Shown here: positions 14,865 through 23,409 of the stretch, in pieces | Layout of the letters: each line of letters opens with the position of its first letter | Position numbering within the stretch: the stretch's first letter is position 1 | Assembly (NCBI GenBank): GCA_002690915.1 | Contig: NZGF01000076.1 | Coordinates: 1 to 41,834 of the forward strand | Direction of reading: 5' to 3' | Length of the DNA stretch: 41,834 bases | Source: Crocinitomicaceae bacterium | Lineage (GTDB): Bacteria > Bacteroidota > Bacteroidia > Flavobacteriales_D > Sanyastnellaceae | Position numbers and translations under genes: made by a program | The notes under the pieces: generated by a model | Told to the model about the DNA's origin: nothing | Seen by the model: the letters and a program-made list of their open reading frames with translations, nothing else | The model's database searches: none

Positions 14865-17603
14865 CTATTCGCACGTGTCACCAAACACCGATAACAACGC
14901 GAGCAAGTCGTTCACGGTGATGACGCCATCACTGTCAGCATCGCCCGGACAACCAGTTGTAATTTCAATCTGGCAACTGCCATCGTCCATGGTAGCAAGC
15001 GAATTGTAGTTGACTGCCATATCGTAAGTGCATCCCAACACGTCGTTCTCATCGCAAATGCCATTGTTGTTGAAGTCGTTCACACACGGGTCATCGTCAT
15101 CGCCGTCGCCGTCGTCACCGCCGTCGTCGTCACCGCCGCCAGAGCCTGGACAGGCGTCGCAGCTGTTGAAGCAAACAACGTCCACATCAGCATTGCCATC
15201 AGACGGTACGACCAAGTAGCGGTTGGTGAACTCTCCTGTTGTAAGCGTGCACGCACCGTCTGTCGCCGGATCAAAAGTCTCCGCGTGGTCCCAGTTGCCA
15301 TTGACGAACTTGTATTCCATTGGACCAGCTGCCAAATCGAGCACCACCTCAAAGACGCCATCGCCTTCTGGATCGGACATGGCCGTGCACGTACCGCACC
15401 AGCCGTCGATGCTTCCACCGGTGACGTAAACGCCGCCCTGCAGCGTTTCTTGCGACATATCAACTTGAAGCCGCACGCCGTCCACGGTCGTGCCATCATC
15501 GCCACCGTCGTCATCACCACCGCTGTCCCCGCCGAGCGCCTCTTCAATGCCCGGCCGCGTGGCCAACCAGTATAAAGTGTTGGTTTCCGTGTTGCCATCG
15601 TCGTAGCCTGTCAAGGTTTGGCATTCATTCCAGCCCGCAGCCGGGTCAATGACCGCATGCGCCATGTAGACAAACCCTTTCCATCCTTCGCCGATTTCTG
15701 GATTGTCCAAGGCCGTTACAAGAACCGGGTATTCCTCCTCAACCCAAGCCGGTTCGAGCAATTCCTCCGTGATGGGCGTAAACGGCAGCATTTGAATGCA
15801 GTGAACGAATTCGGTGTTGGCACCAAAGAAGGTGCCGTAATCAACCTTGGTACTCCACAACACCCCAACCACCTTGTTCGATGCAAACGGCTCGTCGTAA
15901 ATACCATCGTTTGAATCCACTTGCCAGTATTGCTGGGTAGATCGGATTTCGGTGGTCAGCATCAGGCGGCCCAAATCCCGCAGACGGTCGTTGCCAATGG
16001 CAAGTCCGTAGAGGTACACGCTGTACCAGGCGTTCACCGCCTCAGAGGTGCTTTCCTGGTTGCGTCCGTCACCAAATTCGAAAAGTCCCGACGCCCACGA
16101 ATGGCCCACAAACCAATCCTTGTTGCGCATGAAGGTGTAGTGCGGATCGGAAGCAGCGGGATTGGCCAAGTTGCGCACCAGGTGCATAACCTCATCGCCC
16201 CACTCGTCTACCCACGCCGGGTTGTCCTTGGCCATGGCCGCTGCGGCATACAAGAAATAGCCGTAATGGAAATGGTGGTCGTTGTATACGCCCTGGTCAA
16301 AACTGCCACCAGATGTCGTGATGACCCCTCCCCATGTTTCATCATAACGAAGGGGGTCGCTGTTGGTGGCGTTGAGCCAGGGGTGCAAAGCATTACCGAG
16401 GTTGGTCCGGTAACCGGCGGCAAGCGCCGTTTCGTTGAGTTCGTCGGCAATGACGGCCATGCGGCCCACGGCAGCGAGCTGCTTCGCACCGAAGTACGTG
16501 TCGTTGGCATTGATGGGCCAATTGGCGTCTGCAGCTAAGGCGTCTCGAACATTTTGTTCCAAGGAAGGCGCAATGCCGCTAGGCGATTCGAAACCGATGG
16601 TGGTCAGCGCCTCGGTCATGTGCCAGGCTCCGCCAAGAACCAAGGGCAGGTTGCCCTTGATGGTCGGGTACGCCGTGCCAGCCTCGGGCGTTTCCTGCAG
16701 CACCGGCAGGTGATGCGGAAGGGCGCACTGCACAGCTTGCGCAGCTGAACCTCCGCTCATGCTCGCCAGTTCCCAATCGAAAACCAATTCCGCTTGATCG
16801 CCTGTTGCAGTTGCGCTTACCGCTCCTCCCGTGGGATAAACGTCGGCATGAGCATCGAGCAAAGCTGTCGATGTGGTCACGCCGTTGCCCGCAACCACGG
16901 CCATGCGCAAGACGCCATTCCACTGGTTCGGTCCAAGCAGCGTGTTGTTTCCTGCGTAGGTCAAGGCGATGGGTTCCGACGCATACAGCACCCACGTCTG
17001 GCCGTTGTTCAGCACCAATTCAAACCGGTCATCCGTGATGGTCGCGTTGGGACTTGCGCCATTGATGCTCAGAATGGCATGAATGGTGCTCACTTCTGGG
17101 GTCAATCCCGAGTAAACGGTGGTGAGGTAGGGCATGCCGCGAACCACAGGCGCTTGCAATGTTCCCGCACCGGCACTCCATTGCACGGTCACCGAAAGCG
17201 GATCATAGTCGACAACCTGGTGTGCCGCAAGGGATTCGCTGGCACCCAGTGTCCAATTCGATACAAACGTCGAAATCACAAACGTCTCGCTCGTCACTTT
17301 TCCGGGCATGCAACCGCTTAAACCTTCGGTCGAACACTTCACGATGTACGGCAACGAATTGGCCACGCCCGTGCCCTCGTTGAGCACGAAATTCTCCCAC
17401 CATGCATTTGTCGGCAACGGCGCGTCGGTCGAAGCCCACCGCGCCGTGGGCGCCTGCACTGAAGTGATGGGGGCAAAAGGTGGCGCCTCCGCGCTGAGCG
17501 GTACATCATCCAATAAGGCAATCGGTGCTTGGGAAAACGCTGTTTGATAAGCGAGACAAAAAACCAATCCGACTAAGGAGAGGGAGACTTGGTAGTGCTT
17601 CAT
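14865..17603 (-). CDS. Secreted GH81 endo-1,3-beta-glucanase (laminarinase)
   Basis: A 912-residue exported glycoside hydrolase. Residues 1-25 are a signal peptide. The GH81 catalytic part covers ~40-690: LPTNAWWENF near 63-72, YNDHHFHYGY with the proposed acid Asp442, and NQESTSEAVNAWY with Glu517 and Glu521 as the conserved glutamates. It should cleave internal beta-1,3 bonds of laminarin or related glucans. A Gly/Asp linker (~691-705) leads to a beta-rich domain (708-816, carbohydrate-binding-like by position, with VEYKF-type strand MEYKFVNGNWDH). A second Asp-rich linker (~823-838) leads to NNNGICD, a GC-x-x-x-MAVNY module and a terminal dockerin-like repeat (DADSDGVITVNDLLALLSVF). No T9SS PNP domain. 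No SusC/SusD pair is adjacent, so this is not a classical PUL. Confidence 0.92.
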   Translation of the reverse strand: MKHYQVSLSLVGLVFCLAYQTAFSQAPIALLDDVPLSAEAPPFAPITSVQAPTARWASTDAPLPTNAWWENFVLNEGTGVANSLPYIVKCSTEGLSGCMPGKVTSETFVISTFVSNWTLGASESLAAHQVVDYDPLSVTVQWSAGAGTLQAPVVRGMPYLTTVYSGLTPEVSTIHAILSINGASPNATITDDRFELVLNNGQTWVLYASEPIALTYAGNNTLLGPNQWNGVLRMAVVAGNGVTTSTALLDAHADVYPTGGAVSATATGDQAELVFDWELASMSGGSAAQAVQCALPHHLPVLQETPEAGTAYPTIKGNLPLVLGGAWHMTEALTTIGFESPSGIAPSLEQNVRDALAADANWPINANDTYFGAKQLAAVGRMAVIADELNETALAAGYRTNLGNALHPWLNATNSDPLRYDETWGGVITTSGGSFDQGVYNDHHFHYGYFLYAAAAMAKDNPAWVDEWGDEVMHLVRNLANPAASDPHYTFMRNKDWFVGHSWASGLFEFGDGRNQESTSEAVNAWYSVYLYGLAIGNDRLRDLGRLMLTTEIRSTQQYWQVDSNDGIYDEPFASNKVVGVLWSTKVDYGTFFGANTEFVHCIQMLPFTPITEELLEPAWVEEEYPVLVTALDNPEIGEGWKGFVYMAHAVIDPAAGWNECQTLTGYDDGNTETNTLYWLATRPGIEEALGGDSGGDDDGGDDGTTVDGVRLQVDMSQETLQGGVYVTGGSIDGWCGTCTAMSDPEGDGVFEVVLDLAAGPMEYKFVNGNWDHAETFDPATDGACTLTTGEFTNRYLVVPSDGNADVDVVCFNSCDACPGSGGGDDDGGDDGDGDDDDPCVNDFNNNGICDENDVLGCTYDMAVNYNSLATMDDGSCQIEITTGCPGDADSDGVITVNDLLALLSVFGDTCE

Positions 17604-17648
17604 GGTGTAATATACTTCAATTCAAAATGCCCTGCTTAACTTCCACAC

Positions 17649-19277
17649 ATGACCCTGTTATTCCGCCCGTCGTCCCTGGCATTCGTGTTTTGCATGCTGA
17701 GCTTCGCTATCCACGCGCAGATGCATCACGCGTTTCCACCCCATTATACGCTGCACGCTTTGCATGCCGATATCCTGCCTTTATCGCCTTTGGAAAAGCA
17801 AGTCCTAACCGACGCCATCATCGAAGGAGAGGTCGTCGCTACCCAATCGTTTTGGAAAAACAACCGAATTGCCTCAACACTCACAATAGAATCCTACACC
17901 GAACCATCTATGTATGATGTGGAATTGATCGGCGGCGCATTTGAAGACATGGGTGCCTTTTGCACCGGGGAGATGTACCTGAACGTGGGCGCCAAAGGAA
18001 CATTTTACCTCAGCGGAAGTCACTCTGAAGGCTGGAAGCCGGCGTGCGGCGTTCAATCGTATGAACCGCTGAAGCGGGACGCATTGACCATGGGATTCAA
18101 CCGCAGCACCGTCGAATTAAGCACGGACTGGGCGGCCGGAAACGGCATGGAGATGCTCACCATCACCGGCACGGGGTTCGGAGCCACCCAAGGCAGCGGC
18201 TACGTGACTTTTGAGACCGGGAGCGGCTACTACAATGGGGACGCCGCAACCAACTTCAATTACACGGATTGGTCCAACACGTCCATCACCATCGAAGTGC
18301 CGCAAGCCCAATCCAACCGGGTCCGGGTCATAACCAACGATGGCACCACGCTCGAGTCGGCCGACTCCTTGCACATCCGGTACAACCTCGACTCAGAGCC
18401 TTTCAGCCCCTACGGCTACACCCACCTCTGCAACAACAACGGCGACGGCAGCTACCTCTTCCACGTCAACGAGGCCATCTTCAACCAACCCGAACGCCTT
18501 GAAGCTGTGGAGCGGACATTGGACGATTTTGTCTGCAAGACCGGGGTGAATTTTCAGCTCAACGAGACCCCTACATCTTTGGGCTGGGACCTCGGCGACG
18601 GGCAAAACACCATCTCCTTCGACACCCCAGACAATCCGCTTTCACCGGGAACGGTTGGTTACTGCAACACGCTGTGGTGGAGTTGCATTCTCGGCGATGT
18701 CACCTTCCACGTCGCCGGCGAGATCGACGTCGTACTCAACTCAAATTTTGACTACAACTACGGCACGGGTTACCCCACCATCGGCAACGCTAAATTTGCC
18801 TACGTGCTGATGCACGAACTCGGGCATGCCATGCGGCTCGGCCACGTCAACGAGTGGGGCGAGAGCATGTACCCCTCCGTCACGGATTGGCCTTCACAGA
18901 ATTGGTTCGAACGCGACACGATTTCCACCAACGACCGCCTCGGCGTTTCGCAAGCCGTGGACATCGCTTCCACGTTCACGTTCAATGCATGTGGCATTTC
19001 TGTCATGGAGCCACTCGACATCGACTGCGAGCCGGTGGTGGAAGTGGCAGAGACCGAAACAGAGGAACCAGCGCCCTATCCCAATCCCTTTGAGGACTTC
19101 ATCAACCTACCTGTTGCGGGAGCCCAATGGGCCTTGATGGACATCACGGGCAAGGTGGTTCAGCACGTGCCCGCCAACCGCACATTCCTCGCAACGGACG
19201 GATTACGAGCAGGCTGCTATTTGCTGCGCTTGGAGGGCATTACCGAGCCCCGGACGTACCGGCTGATTAAACAATAA
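17649..19277 (+). CDS. Secreted metzincin-like zinc protease with IPT/TIG and T9SS domains
   Basis: A 542-residue exported protease. Residues 1-24 are a signal peptide (ending AIHAQ). An N-terminal region with paired cysteines is followed by an IPT/TIG-like beta domain (LTITGTGFGATQGSGYVTF, about 160-245). The metalloprotease part contains HELGHAMRLGH with His389, Glu390, His393 and His399, and a following SMYPS that can serve as the Met-turn. The usual Gly of HExxHxxGxxH is Arg here. The C-terminal ~70 residues from APYPNPFEDF are a T9SS type A sorting domain. Predicted to degrade proteins at the cell surface or outside. It is divergent from the GH81 gene (45 bases between starts) and convergent with the pirin gene. 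Confidence 0.85.
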   Translation: MTLLFRPSSLAFVFCMLSFAIHAQMHHAFPPHYTLHALHADILPLSPLEKQVLTDAIIEGEVVATQSFWKNNRIASTLTIESYTEPSMYDVELIGGAFEDMGAFCTGEMYLNVGAKGTFYLSGSHSEGWKPACGVQSYEPLKRDALTMGFNRSTVELSTDWAAGNGMEMLTITGTGFGATQGSGYVTFETGSGYYNGDAATNFNYTDWSNTSITIEVPQAQSNRVRVITNDGTTLESADSLHIRYNLDSEPFSPYGYTHLCNNNGDGSYLFHVNEAIFNQPERLEAVERTLDDFVCKTGVNFQLNETPTSLGWDLGDGQNTISFDTPDNPLSPGTVGYCNTLWWSCILGDVTFHVAGEIDVVLNSNFDYNYGTGYPTIGNAKFAYVLMHELGHAMRLGHVNEWGESMYPSVTDWPSQNWFERDTISTNDRLGVSQAVDIASTFTFNACGISVMEPLDIDCEPVVEVAETETEEPAPYPNPFEDFINLPVAGAQWALMDITGKVVQHVPANRTFLATDGLRAGCYLLRLEGITEPRTYRLIKQ

Positions 19278-19285
19278 CCGGGGAA

Positions 19286-20086
19286 TCACCAATGCATCGG
19301 CACCTCCATCAACAGGATGCGGGCGTCTTCCGAAGCGGTGATGTCGATGCTGGACGTGTTCCACGCGCCGAGGCCATCGCGTCGACCGAGCGTGCGGCCG
19401 TCAATGGTCACTGAGCCTTCGAGCACAAAGGCATAGACCCCCTGGTCGTCGCCGTGCAGCGCATACGACTGTGTGTGCCCGGCATCCCAAGAGCCGAGGT
19501 TGAACCACGCGTTTTGGTGGATCTCCACGCCTTCTGCGCCGTCGGGACTGACGACGGTGAGGAGGTTGTTGCGTTCGGCGCTCCGATCAAACGCCTGCTG
19601 ATCGTAGCTAGGCTTTAAGTCCCGCGCATTTGGGAAGACCCAAATTTGCAAGAACCGCACGTGGTCGCCAGCGTTCTTGTTCTTCTCAGAATGCATGATG
19701 CCGGTGCCGGCGGACATGATCTGTACGTCGCCCTGGCGAATCACAGCAGTGTTGCCCATGCTGTCCTTGTGCTCAAGGTCGCCTTCAAGCGGAATGCTGA
19801 TGATCTCCATGTTGTCGTGCGGGTGGGTCGGAAACCCGCCGCCCCCGGCCACGAAGTCGTCGTTCAGCACGCGCAAGGCGCCGAAGTGCATGCGCTCGGG
19901 GTTGTGCCAACTGGCAAAGCTGAACGAATGGTAGGTGTCCAACCAACCGTGGTCGGCATGGCCGCGGGTGTTGGCCGCGTGGTAGACGCACTGGGCTTGA
20001 TTTTCCATGGTATTGGGGCGAAAGGCCATGGCTGCCATCCCCAAAAGGACGGCAGCACAGACCAATGTTATGTTCCGGGTCGACAT
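19286..20086 (-). CDS. Pirin-family protein, possibly exported
   Basis: A 266-residue bicupin of the pirin / YhhW family. The four metal-binding positions are present: His88 and His90 in THPHDNMEI, His132 and Glu134 in GIMHSE; the N-terminal cupin also has RGHADHGWLDTYHSFSF. Some members act as quercetin 2,3-dioxygenases; others are redox-sensing regulators, so the reaction is not assigned. Residues 1-24 form a hydrophobic segment resembling a signal peptide, unusual for pirins. A start at 20008 (MENQAQ) would remove it; I favour 20086 because it lies 10 bases after the CDGSH gene, as expected in the tight operon. Last gene of the Crp-YceI-CDGSH-pirin unit. Confidence 0.9.
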   Translation of the reverse strand: MSTRNITLVCAAVLLGMAAMAFRPNTMENQAQCVYHAANTRGHADHGWLDTYHSFSFASWHNPERMHFGALRVLNDDFVAGGGGFPTHPHDNMEIISIPLEGDLEHKDSMGNTAVIRQGDVQIMSAGTGIMHSEKNKNAGDHVRFLQIWVFPNARDLKPSYDQQAFDRSAERNNLLTVVSPDGAEGVEIHQNAWFNLGSWDAGHTQSYALHGDDQGVYAFVLEGSVTIDGRTLGRRDGLGAWNTSSIDITASEDARILLMEVPMHW

Positions 20087-20096
20087 GACCTCTAAA

Positions 20097-20336
20097 TTAC
20101 GCCTGCCGGTGCGAACCGTCGCAGTATGGCGGTGTTTTGGTCAGTTTGCAGGTGCACATGGCCGCTGTGCGCGACGACTCCGCTTTGACCACCACGGGCT
20201 CGAAGGACGAACCGCGGTGGGCGCCGTTGCACCACGGGTGATTCGTGGACTTTCCGCAGCTGCACCAGTAGTAACTTTTGCCCTCTTCCAGGGCTTCCAT
20301 CTTCGGGGCATCCCCCGCACGCGTTGGCATATCCAT
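20097..20336 (-). CDS. Double CDGSH iron-sulfur protein
   Basis: A 79-residue protein with two CDGSH-type [2Fe-2S] sites: CSCGKSTNHPWCNGAH (Cys25, Cys27, Cys36, His40) and CTCKLTKTPPYCDGSH (Cys61, Cys63, Cys72, His76). Each gives the three-Cys one-His ligand set of the mitoNEET/CISD group, in the tandem form typical of small bacterial members. Expected to be a cytoplasmic electron or cluster carrier; no signal peptide. It sits between YceI (11 bases upstream) and pirin (10 bases downstream), so it belongs to the same transcript. Confidence 0.92.
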   Translation of the reverse strand: MDMPTRAGDAPKMEALEEGKSYYWCSCGKSTNHPWCNGAHRGSSFEPVVVKAESSRTAAMCTCKLTKTPPYCDGSHRQA

Positions 20337-20347
20337 GAGGCTTTGTC

Positions 20348-20920
20348 TTATTTCGTGACCAAGTGGACGCGCATGGTGAAGTTGTCCAAAATGACGTTAT
20401 CACCGAGGTTGTCGAAGAATGAATCCGATCCGTAACGCACGTCAAACTTGGACCGGTCGAGGACGATTTCCGCGTCGAAGGCGTCGCCATTTTTGACGAC
20501 ATCAAACGAAATGCGCTCCGTGTGGCCCTTGATGGTGGCATTGGCTTGAACCGTTGCACGTCCGTCAACAAAGCGCGTTGAAGAGAGGATCTCCAGGGTG
20601 GCATCCGGGTAGGTCGCAACGGAGAAGAAATCGTCCGACTTGAGGTGGCCCATGAGTTTGTTCCCGTATTCGCCGCCCAGGTCGGTGTTGGTCATGCTGG
20701 TCATGTCGATGGTGAATTGACCGAGGGCAAATGCGTCATTCGCCAACTGGAGGTAACCGTCGGACAATTGGATCAATCCCGTGTGGGTGCTACCGGTAAT
20801 CTTGCCGCCCTCCCATTCTAGGGTGGATGCAGCGGTGTTGATTTTGTAACTCTGGGCCTGACCGAGGTTAGCCGTGAAGGCGAGCGCGATGGCGCTCAAA
20901 ATGGCAATGGTCTTGTTCAT
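20348..20920 (-). CDS. YceI-family isoprenoid-binding lipocalin-like protein
   Basis: A 190-residue periplasmic YceI-family protein. Start is placed at 20920 because it gives a good signal peptide (MNKTIAILSAIALAFTANLG, cleaved near GQAQ); the open frame upstream to 20992 is not needed. Family features: YKINTAASTLEWEGGKITGSTHTG near the mature N-terminus, DMTSMTNTDLGGEYGNKLMGHLKSDDFF in the middle, and a terminal series of strands. YceI proteins bind polyisoprenoid or quinone-like lipids in a beta-barrel. Second gene after the Crp-type regulator (93 bases) and upstream of CDGSH, so an envelope-redox role for the cluster is inferred. Confidence 0.92.
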   Translation of the reverse strand: MNKTIAILSAIALAFTANLGQAQSYKINTAASTLEWEGGKITGSTHTGLIQLSDGYLQLANDAFALGQFTIDMTSMTNTDLGGEYGNKLMGHLKSDDFFSVATYPDATLEILSSTRFVDGRATVQANATIKGHTERISFDVVKNGDAFDAEIVLDRSKFDVRYGSDSFFDNLGDNVILDNFTMRVHLVTK

Positions 20921-21013
20921 GCTGAAATAAATCTTGGTTCGATTGTTTTTGTTCGCACAAAATTCTCGCACACCTTCCCGCCGTGCATTCACCTAGATTA
21001 ATTTCTCACCGGA

Positions 21014-21505
21014 TCACTTGCCCACCCGCTCGGCACGCAACTTGCTCAACGCTTGGGGCGTGATGCCGAGGTAGGAAGCGATGAGTTTTTGCGATATGCG
21101 ACCGCTCAGCTGCGGGTACGTCTCCAAGAAAAACTCATACCGTTCGAGCGCACTCGTGCTCATCATCATCAACACCCGCCGCTGCAAGGCACCCGCTCGC
21201 CGGTGCATCAGCTTGAATTGGCTTTGCACGTCTTGCGCTTGGAGCACCCGGTCGAGCATAGGCTGCAGTTCCACCTCCGAATCCTCCAAGGCTTCGATGG
21301 CCAGCCGCGTGGCATTGCCAAAACCGGATGCTTCAAGGTCTGCAATGATCCACCCTTCCGGAGCGAACATGAACGTGTGTTCCTTGCCTCTTTCATCCAC
21401 AAAAAAAGACCGCAACAGCCCGGAGTGGACCACGTAGGCCACCTGTGGGCATTGCCCGACTTCTTGGAGCAGGGTTCCTTTTTTTATCTGTTTCGTGGAA
21501 GGCAT
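21014..21505 (-). CDS. Crp/Fnr-family transcriptional regulator (short form)
   Basis: A 163-residue Crp/Fnr-type regulator. It has a cyclic-nucleotide-like sensor barrel (AYVVHSGLLRSFF, HTFMFAPEGWI) and a C-terminal helix-turn-helix (ISQKLIASYLGITPQALSKLR, ~residues 136-157). An in-frame TAA lies a few codons upstream of the ATG, so the start cannot be moved far; the first ~25-30 residues usual in the family are missing, making the sensor slightly short. It leads the YceI-CDGSH-pirin transcript and is the obvious candidate regulator of it, and possibly of the divergent NTF2-like lipoprotein 76 bases away. No Fe-S cysteines of the FNR kind are seen; effector unknown. Confidence 0.9.
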   Translation of the reverse strand: MPSTKQIKKGTLLQEVGQCPQVAYVVHSGLLRSFFVDERGKEHTFMFAPEGWIIADLEASGFGNATRLAIEALEDSEVELQPMLDRVLQAQDVQSQFKLMHRRAGALQRRVLMMMSTSALERYEFFLETYPQLSGRISQKLIASYLGITPQALSKLRAERVGK

Positions 21506-21581
21506 GCGGCAAAATTACACCGCATCCATTTTGAAATACCAACGGAAAACCCAACCTTGCACCGCATTCAAAACCCATTCA

Positions 21582-22088
21582 ATGAACCCTTACCTAACCC
21601 CATTGAAGGCCTCAGCCTTCGCTCTGTGTGTTGTGCTTTTTAGCTGCACCCCACCAACTGAATCTAGCTTGCGTACTTCCAGCGGTTTCTCGCCTGCAGG
21701 CGGTCCCGTGCATTTTGGAAGCGAGGCTTCTGTGCAACTCGTTAAAGACATCGACGCCGCGTGGGCATCGGAAGACATGGAGCAGCTGGCCTCGTTTTTT
21801 GCAGATACCTGTGTATTCGAATGGCACGATGGCAACCGCTACGAAGGACCAAAAGCGTTCATCGGTCGCATCATGGAAGACACCCTGGACAACGAGTGGG
21901 ACTTCCAATGGGCTTATTCTGTTGACGACAATGTGGAGGAGCCCGGTGATTGGGTCCACGCCGGATTTGACGTGATCAGTTCGAAGGACAGCGTCGAGGT
22001 TGAGCACGCTTGGTACCAAGAATGGTACTACATCGAAGAAGGAAAAGTGCTCTACTGGTACAACATGAAGGGCACCCGGCCCAGCTAG
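21582..22088 (+). CDS. SnoaL/NTF2-like lipoprotein
   Basis: A 168-residue lipoprotein. Start at 21582 gives a signal ending in VLFSC (Cys21); the open frame upstream is leader only. The mature C-terminal ~120 residues resemble an NTF2/SnoaL-type fold: DIDAAWASEDMEQLASFFAD is the usual first helix, followed by FEWHDGNRYEGPKAFIGR and WYQEWYYIEEGKVLYWY strands. Such domains may be enzymes or ligand-binding proteins; no catalytic residues can be chosen. Divergent from the Crp-type regulator. Its stop codon shares CTAG with the stop of the convergent gene. Confidence 0.75.
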   Translation: MNPYLTPLKASAFALCVVLFSCTPPTESSLRTSSGFSPAGGPVHFGSEASVQLVKDIDAAWASEDMEQLASFFADTCVFEWHDGNRYEGPKAFIGRIMEDTLDNEWDFQWAYSVDDNVEEPGDWVHAGFDVISSKDSVEVEHAWYQEWYYIEEGKVLYWYNMKGTRPS

Positions 22089-22405
22089 AGGATCACGGCC
22101 AATACGGCCCATCCGATTAAGAAGCCGCCAGCTACGAGTCCGCCCAGTGCGTGGATGAGTAGGCTGGCGCGCTTTTTTTCCAGTTGCTTCATCTTGACGA
22201 GCTGCGCCTTGGCAAGGTTGCGAAAATTCGCTTGTTTGCGCACCGTTTCGGCATCGCGCGAGCGCCGCACAAAATCGTATACCAACGACTTGCACCGGTC
22301 GATGCTGTCTTGGAACGGGTCATACTCGGTGAAGAGCACCCATTGAATGGCGTAAACCATCAGTTTGATGCGTTGCGCTGCAGGCATGCCTGCTTCAACG
22401 CACAA
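22085..22405 (-). CDS. Hypothetical small membrane-anchored protein
   Basis: A 106-residue protein that I do not recognise. Residues ~10-75 are helical and charged, with a basic stretch (KMKQLEKKRA) just before a C-terminal hydrophobic segment of about 25 residues (LLIHALGGLVAGGFLIGWAV) that probably anchors it in the inner membrane. ATG at 22387 (MPAAQRIK) is an equally plausible start. It lies 13 bases after the intradiol-dioxygenase gene on the same strand and may be the last gene of that unit. Its stop is in the palindromic CTAG shared with the lipoprotein gene. Confidence 0.55.
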   Translation of the reverse strand: MCVEAGMPAAQRIKLMVYAIQWVLFTEYDPFQDSIDRCKSLVYDFVRRSRDAETVRKQANFRNLAKAQLVKMKQLEKKRASLLIHALGGLVAGGFLIGWAVLAVIL

Positions 22406-22418
22406 TCAGGCCGAAAGG

Positions 22419-23393
22419 TTACATCCGCGCGATGCGGCGCACCGCCACAAACCGGCCACGCTCCGTCGTCGCCACCACCTGCACGGCATACGACTGGGAC
22501 CCGCTCGGTAGATTCGCACCGAGGTCCATGGTGTGCGCACCCGCCGGCAAATTGCCGAGGTCGCGCTCCCACACCTGCTTTCCGTTGAGGTCGAATACGG
22601 TCACGTATACGGCCGCCGGCTGCATCAATTCCAACGGCAACGTTGTAGCGGCTGAGAACGGGTTGGGAAAGTTGGCACCCAACGCCATCACCTCGGCCGT
22701 GCGCCGCTCCTCGTAACCTACGCCAACCGTGCCTTGGCCCTCCACCGTGGCTTCGTATTCAGAAACGTATTCATCATTCTCGGCGTCCCATTCGAGGGAT
22801 GCCAATTGCAAGTCGTAGCCGTCGTTGAAGGCACCGTCTTGTTCCGGCGTTAACGGGTCGGGACCTTCCGGGTAGAGGTCGGCGTGATCGAGCACCGCCT
22901 GCACGACGCCGGCATGCGGCCACGTCCATTGGGACACCGCGCTGTACTGCGTGCTCACGTGCACCTGGAAGTGCATGTGGGTCACACGGCCAGGATACCA
23001 ACCCGGTACGATGGTGATGAATTCGCATTCGCCGTTGTCATCGGTGATTTGGTAGCCGCGGCAGTACGTCAGCCCCACTTCGGTGTTGTACCCGGAATAG
23101 TTGCCGTCCCGGTCGCAATGCCACACGTTTACGCGCACCCCCGGCATGGGCTGGCAATTGCCCGCCCCAATGATGCGCACCTTTTGGCGGATGCGCACGC
23201 CCTCGCGGTCTTCACGGATGTCTTGCCGAAAGAAGAATTCATTGGCCGTCAAGTCCAACGGAAACGGACCGGCGGTCTCACTCGGCACCAAAACACAATT
23301 GCTCCCACCGGGAGGCGATTGGGCCTGCACCTTGGGCAAAAAAGGCATAAGGGAGAGGCCTCCCAAAGATTTGAGGAAATGTCCGCGTTTCAT
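22419..23393 (-). CDS. Exported intradiol dioxygenase-like protein with T9SS domain
   Basis: A 324-residue protein of the intradiol ring-cleavage dioxygenase (protocatechuate 3,4-dioxygenase beta-like) family. The start is placed at 23393, where a short signal peptide (MKRGHFLKSLGG...VQAQ) begins; the longer open frame overlaps the upstream gene. The non-haem Fe(III) ligands are visible: Tyr99 in GNYSGYN, Tyr133 in GWYPGR, and His139 and His141 in THMHF. The preceding ETAGPFPLDL is the usual family start. Residues ~245-324 form a T9SS sorting domain (ANFPNPFSAATTLPL), so it is exported through the outer membrane. Aromatic substrate is unknown; secreted members exist, but fusion to T9SS is notable. 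It follows the hydroxylase gene by 16 bases. Confidence 0.88.
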   Translation of the reverse strand: MKRGHFLKSLGGLSLMPFLPKVQAQSPPGGSNCVLVPSETAGPFPLDLTANEFFFRQDIREDREGVRIRQKVRIIGAGNCQPMPGVRVNVWHCDRDGNYSGYNTEVGLTYCRGYQITDDNGECEFITIVPGWYPGRVTHMHFQVHVSTQYSAVSQWTWPHAGVVQAVLDHADLYPEGPDPLTPEQDGAFNDGYDLQLASLEWDAENDEYVSEYEATVEGQGTVGVGYEERRTAEVMALGANFPNPFSAATTLPLELMQPAAVYVTVFDLNGKQVWERDLGNLPAGAHTMDLGANLPSGSQSYAVQVVATTERGRFVAVRRIARM

Positions 23394-23409
23394 GCGGACA
23401 AGGTAGCCA

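Noticed and set aside
15080-15160. GAC/GGC-rich repeated tract looking like a microsatellite or CRISPR-like array
   Set aside because: It encodes the Gly/Asp linker of the GH81 protein in frame; spacing is irregular and there are no spacers.
14865-17603. Classical polysaccharide utilisation locus around the GH81 gene
   Set aside because: No SusC/SusD pair, no hybrid two-component sensor or sigma/anti-sigma genes adjacent; the two TonB receptors are 8 kb or more away and unlinked.
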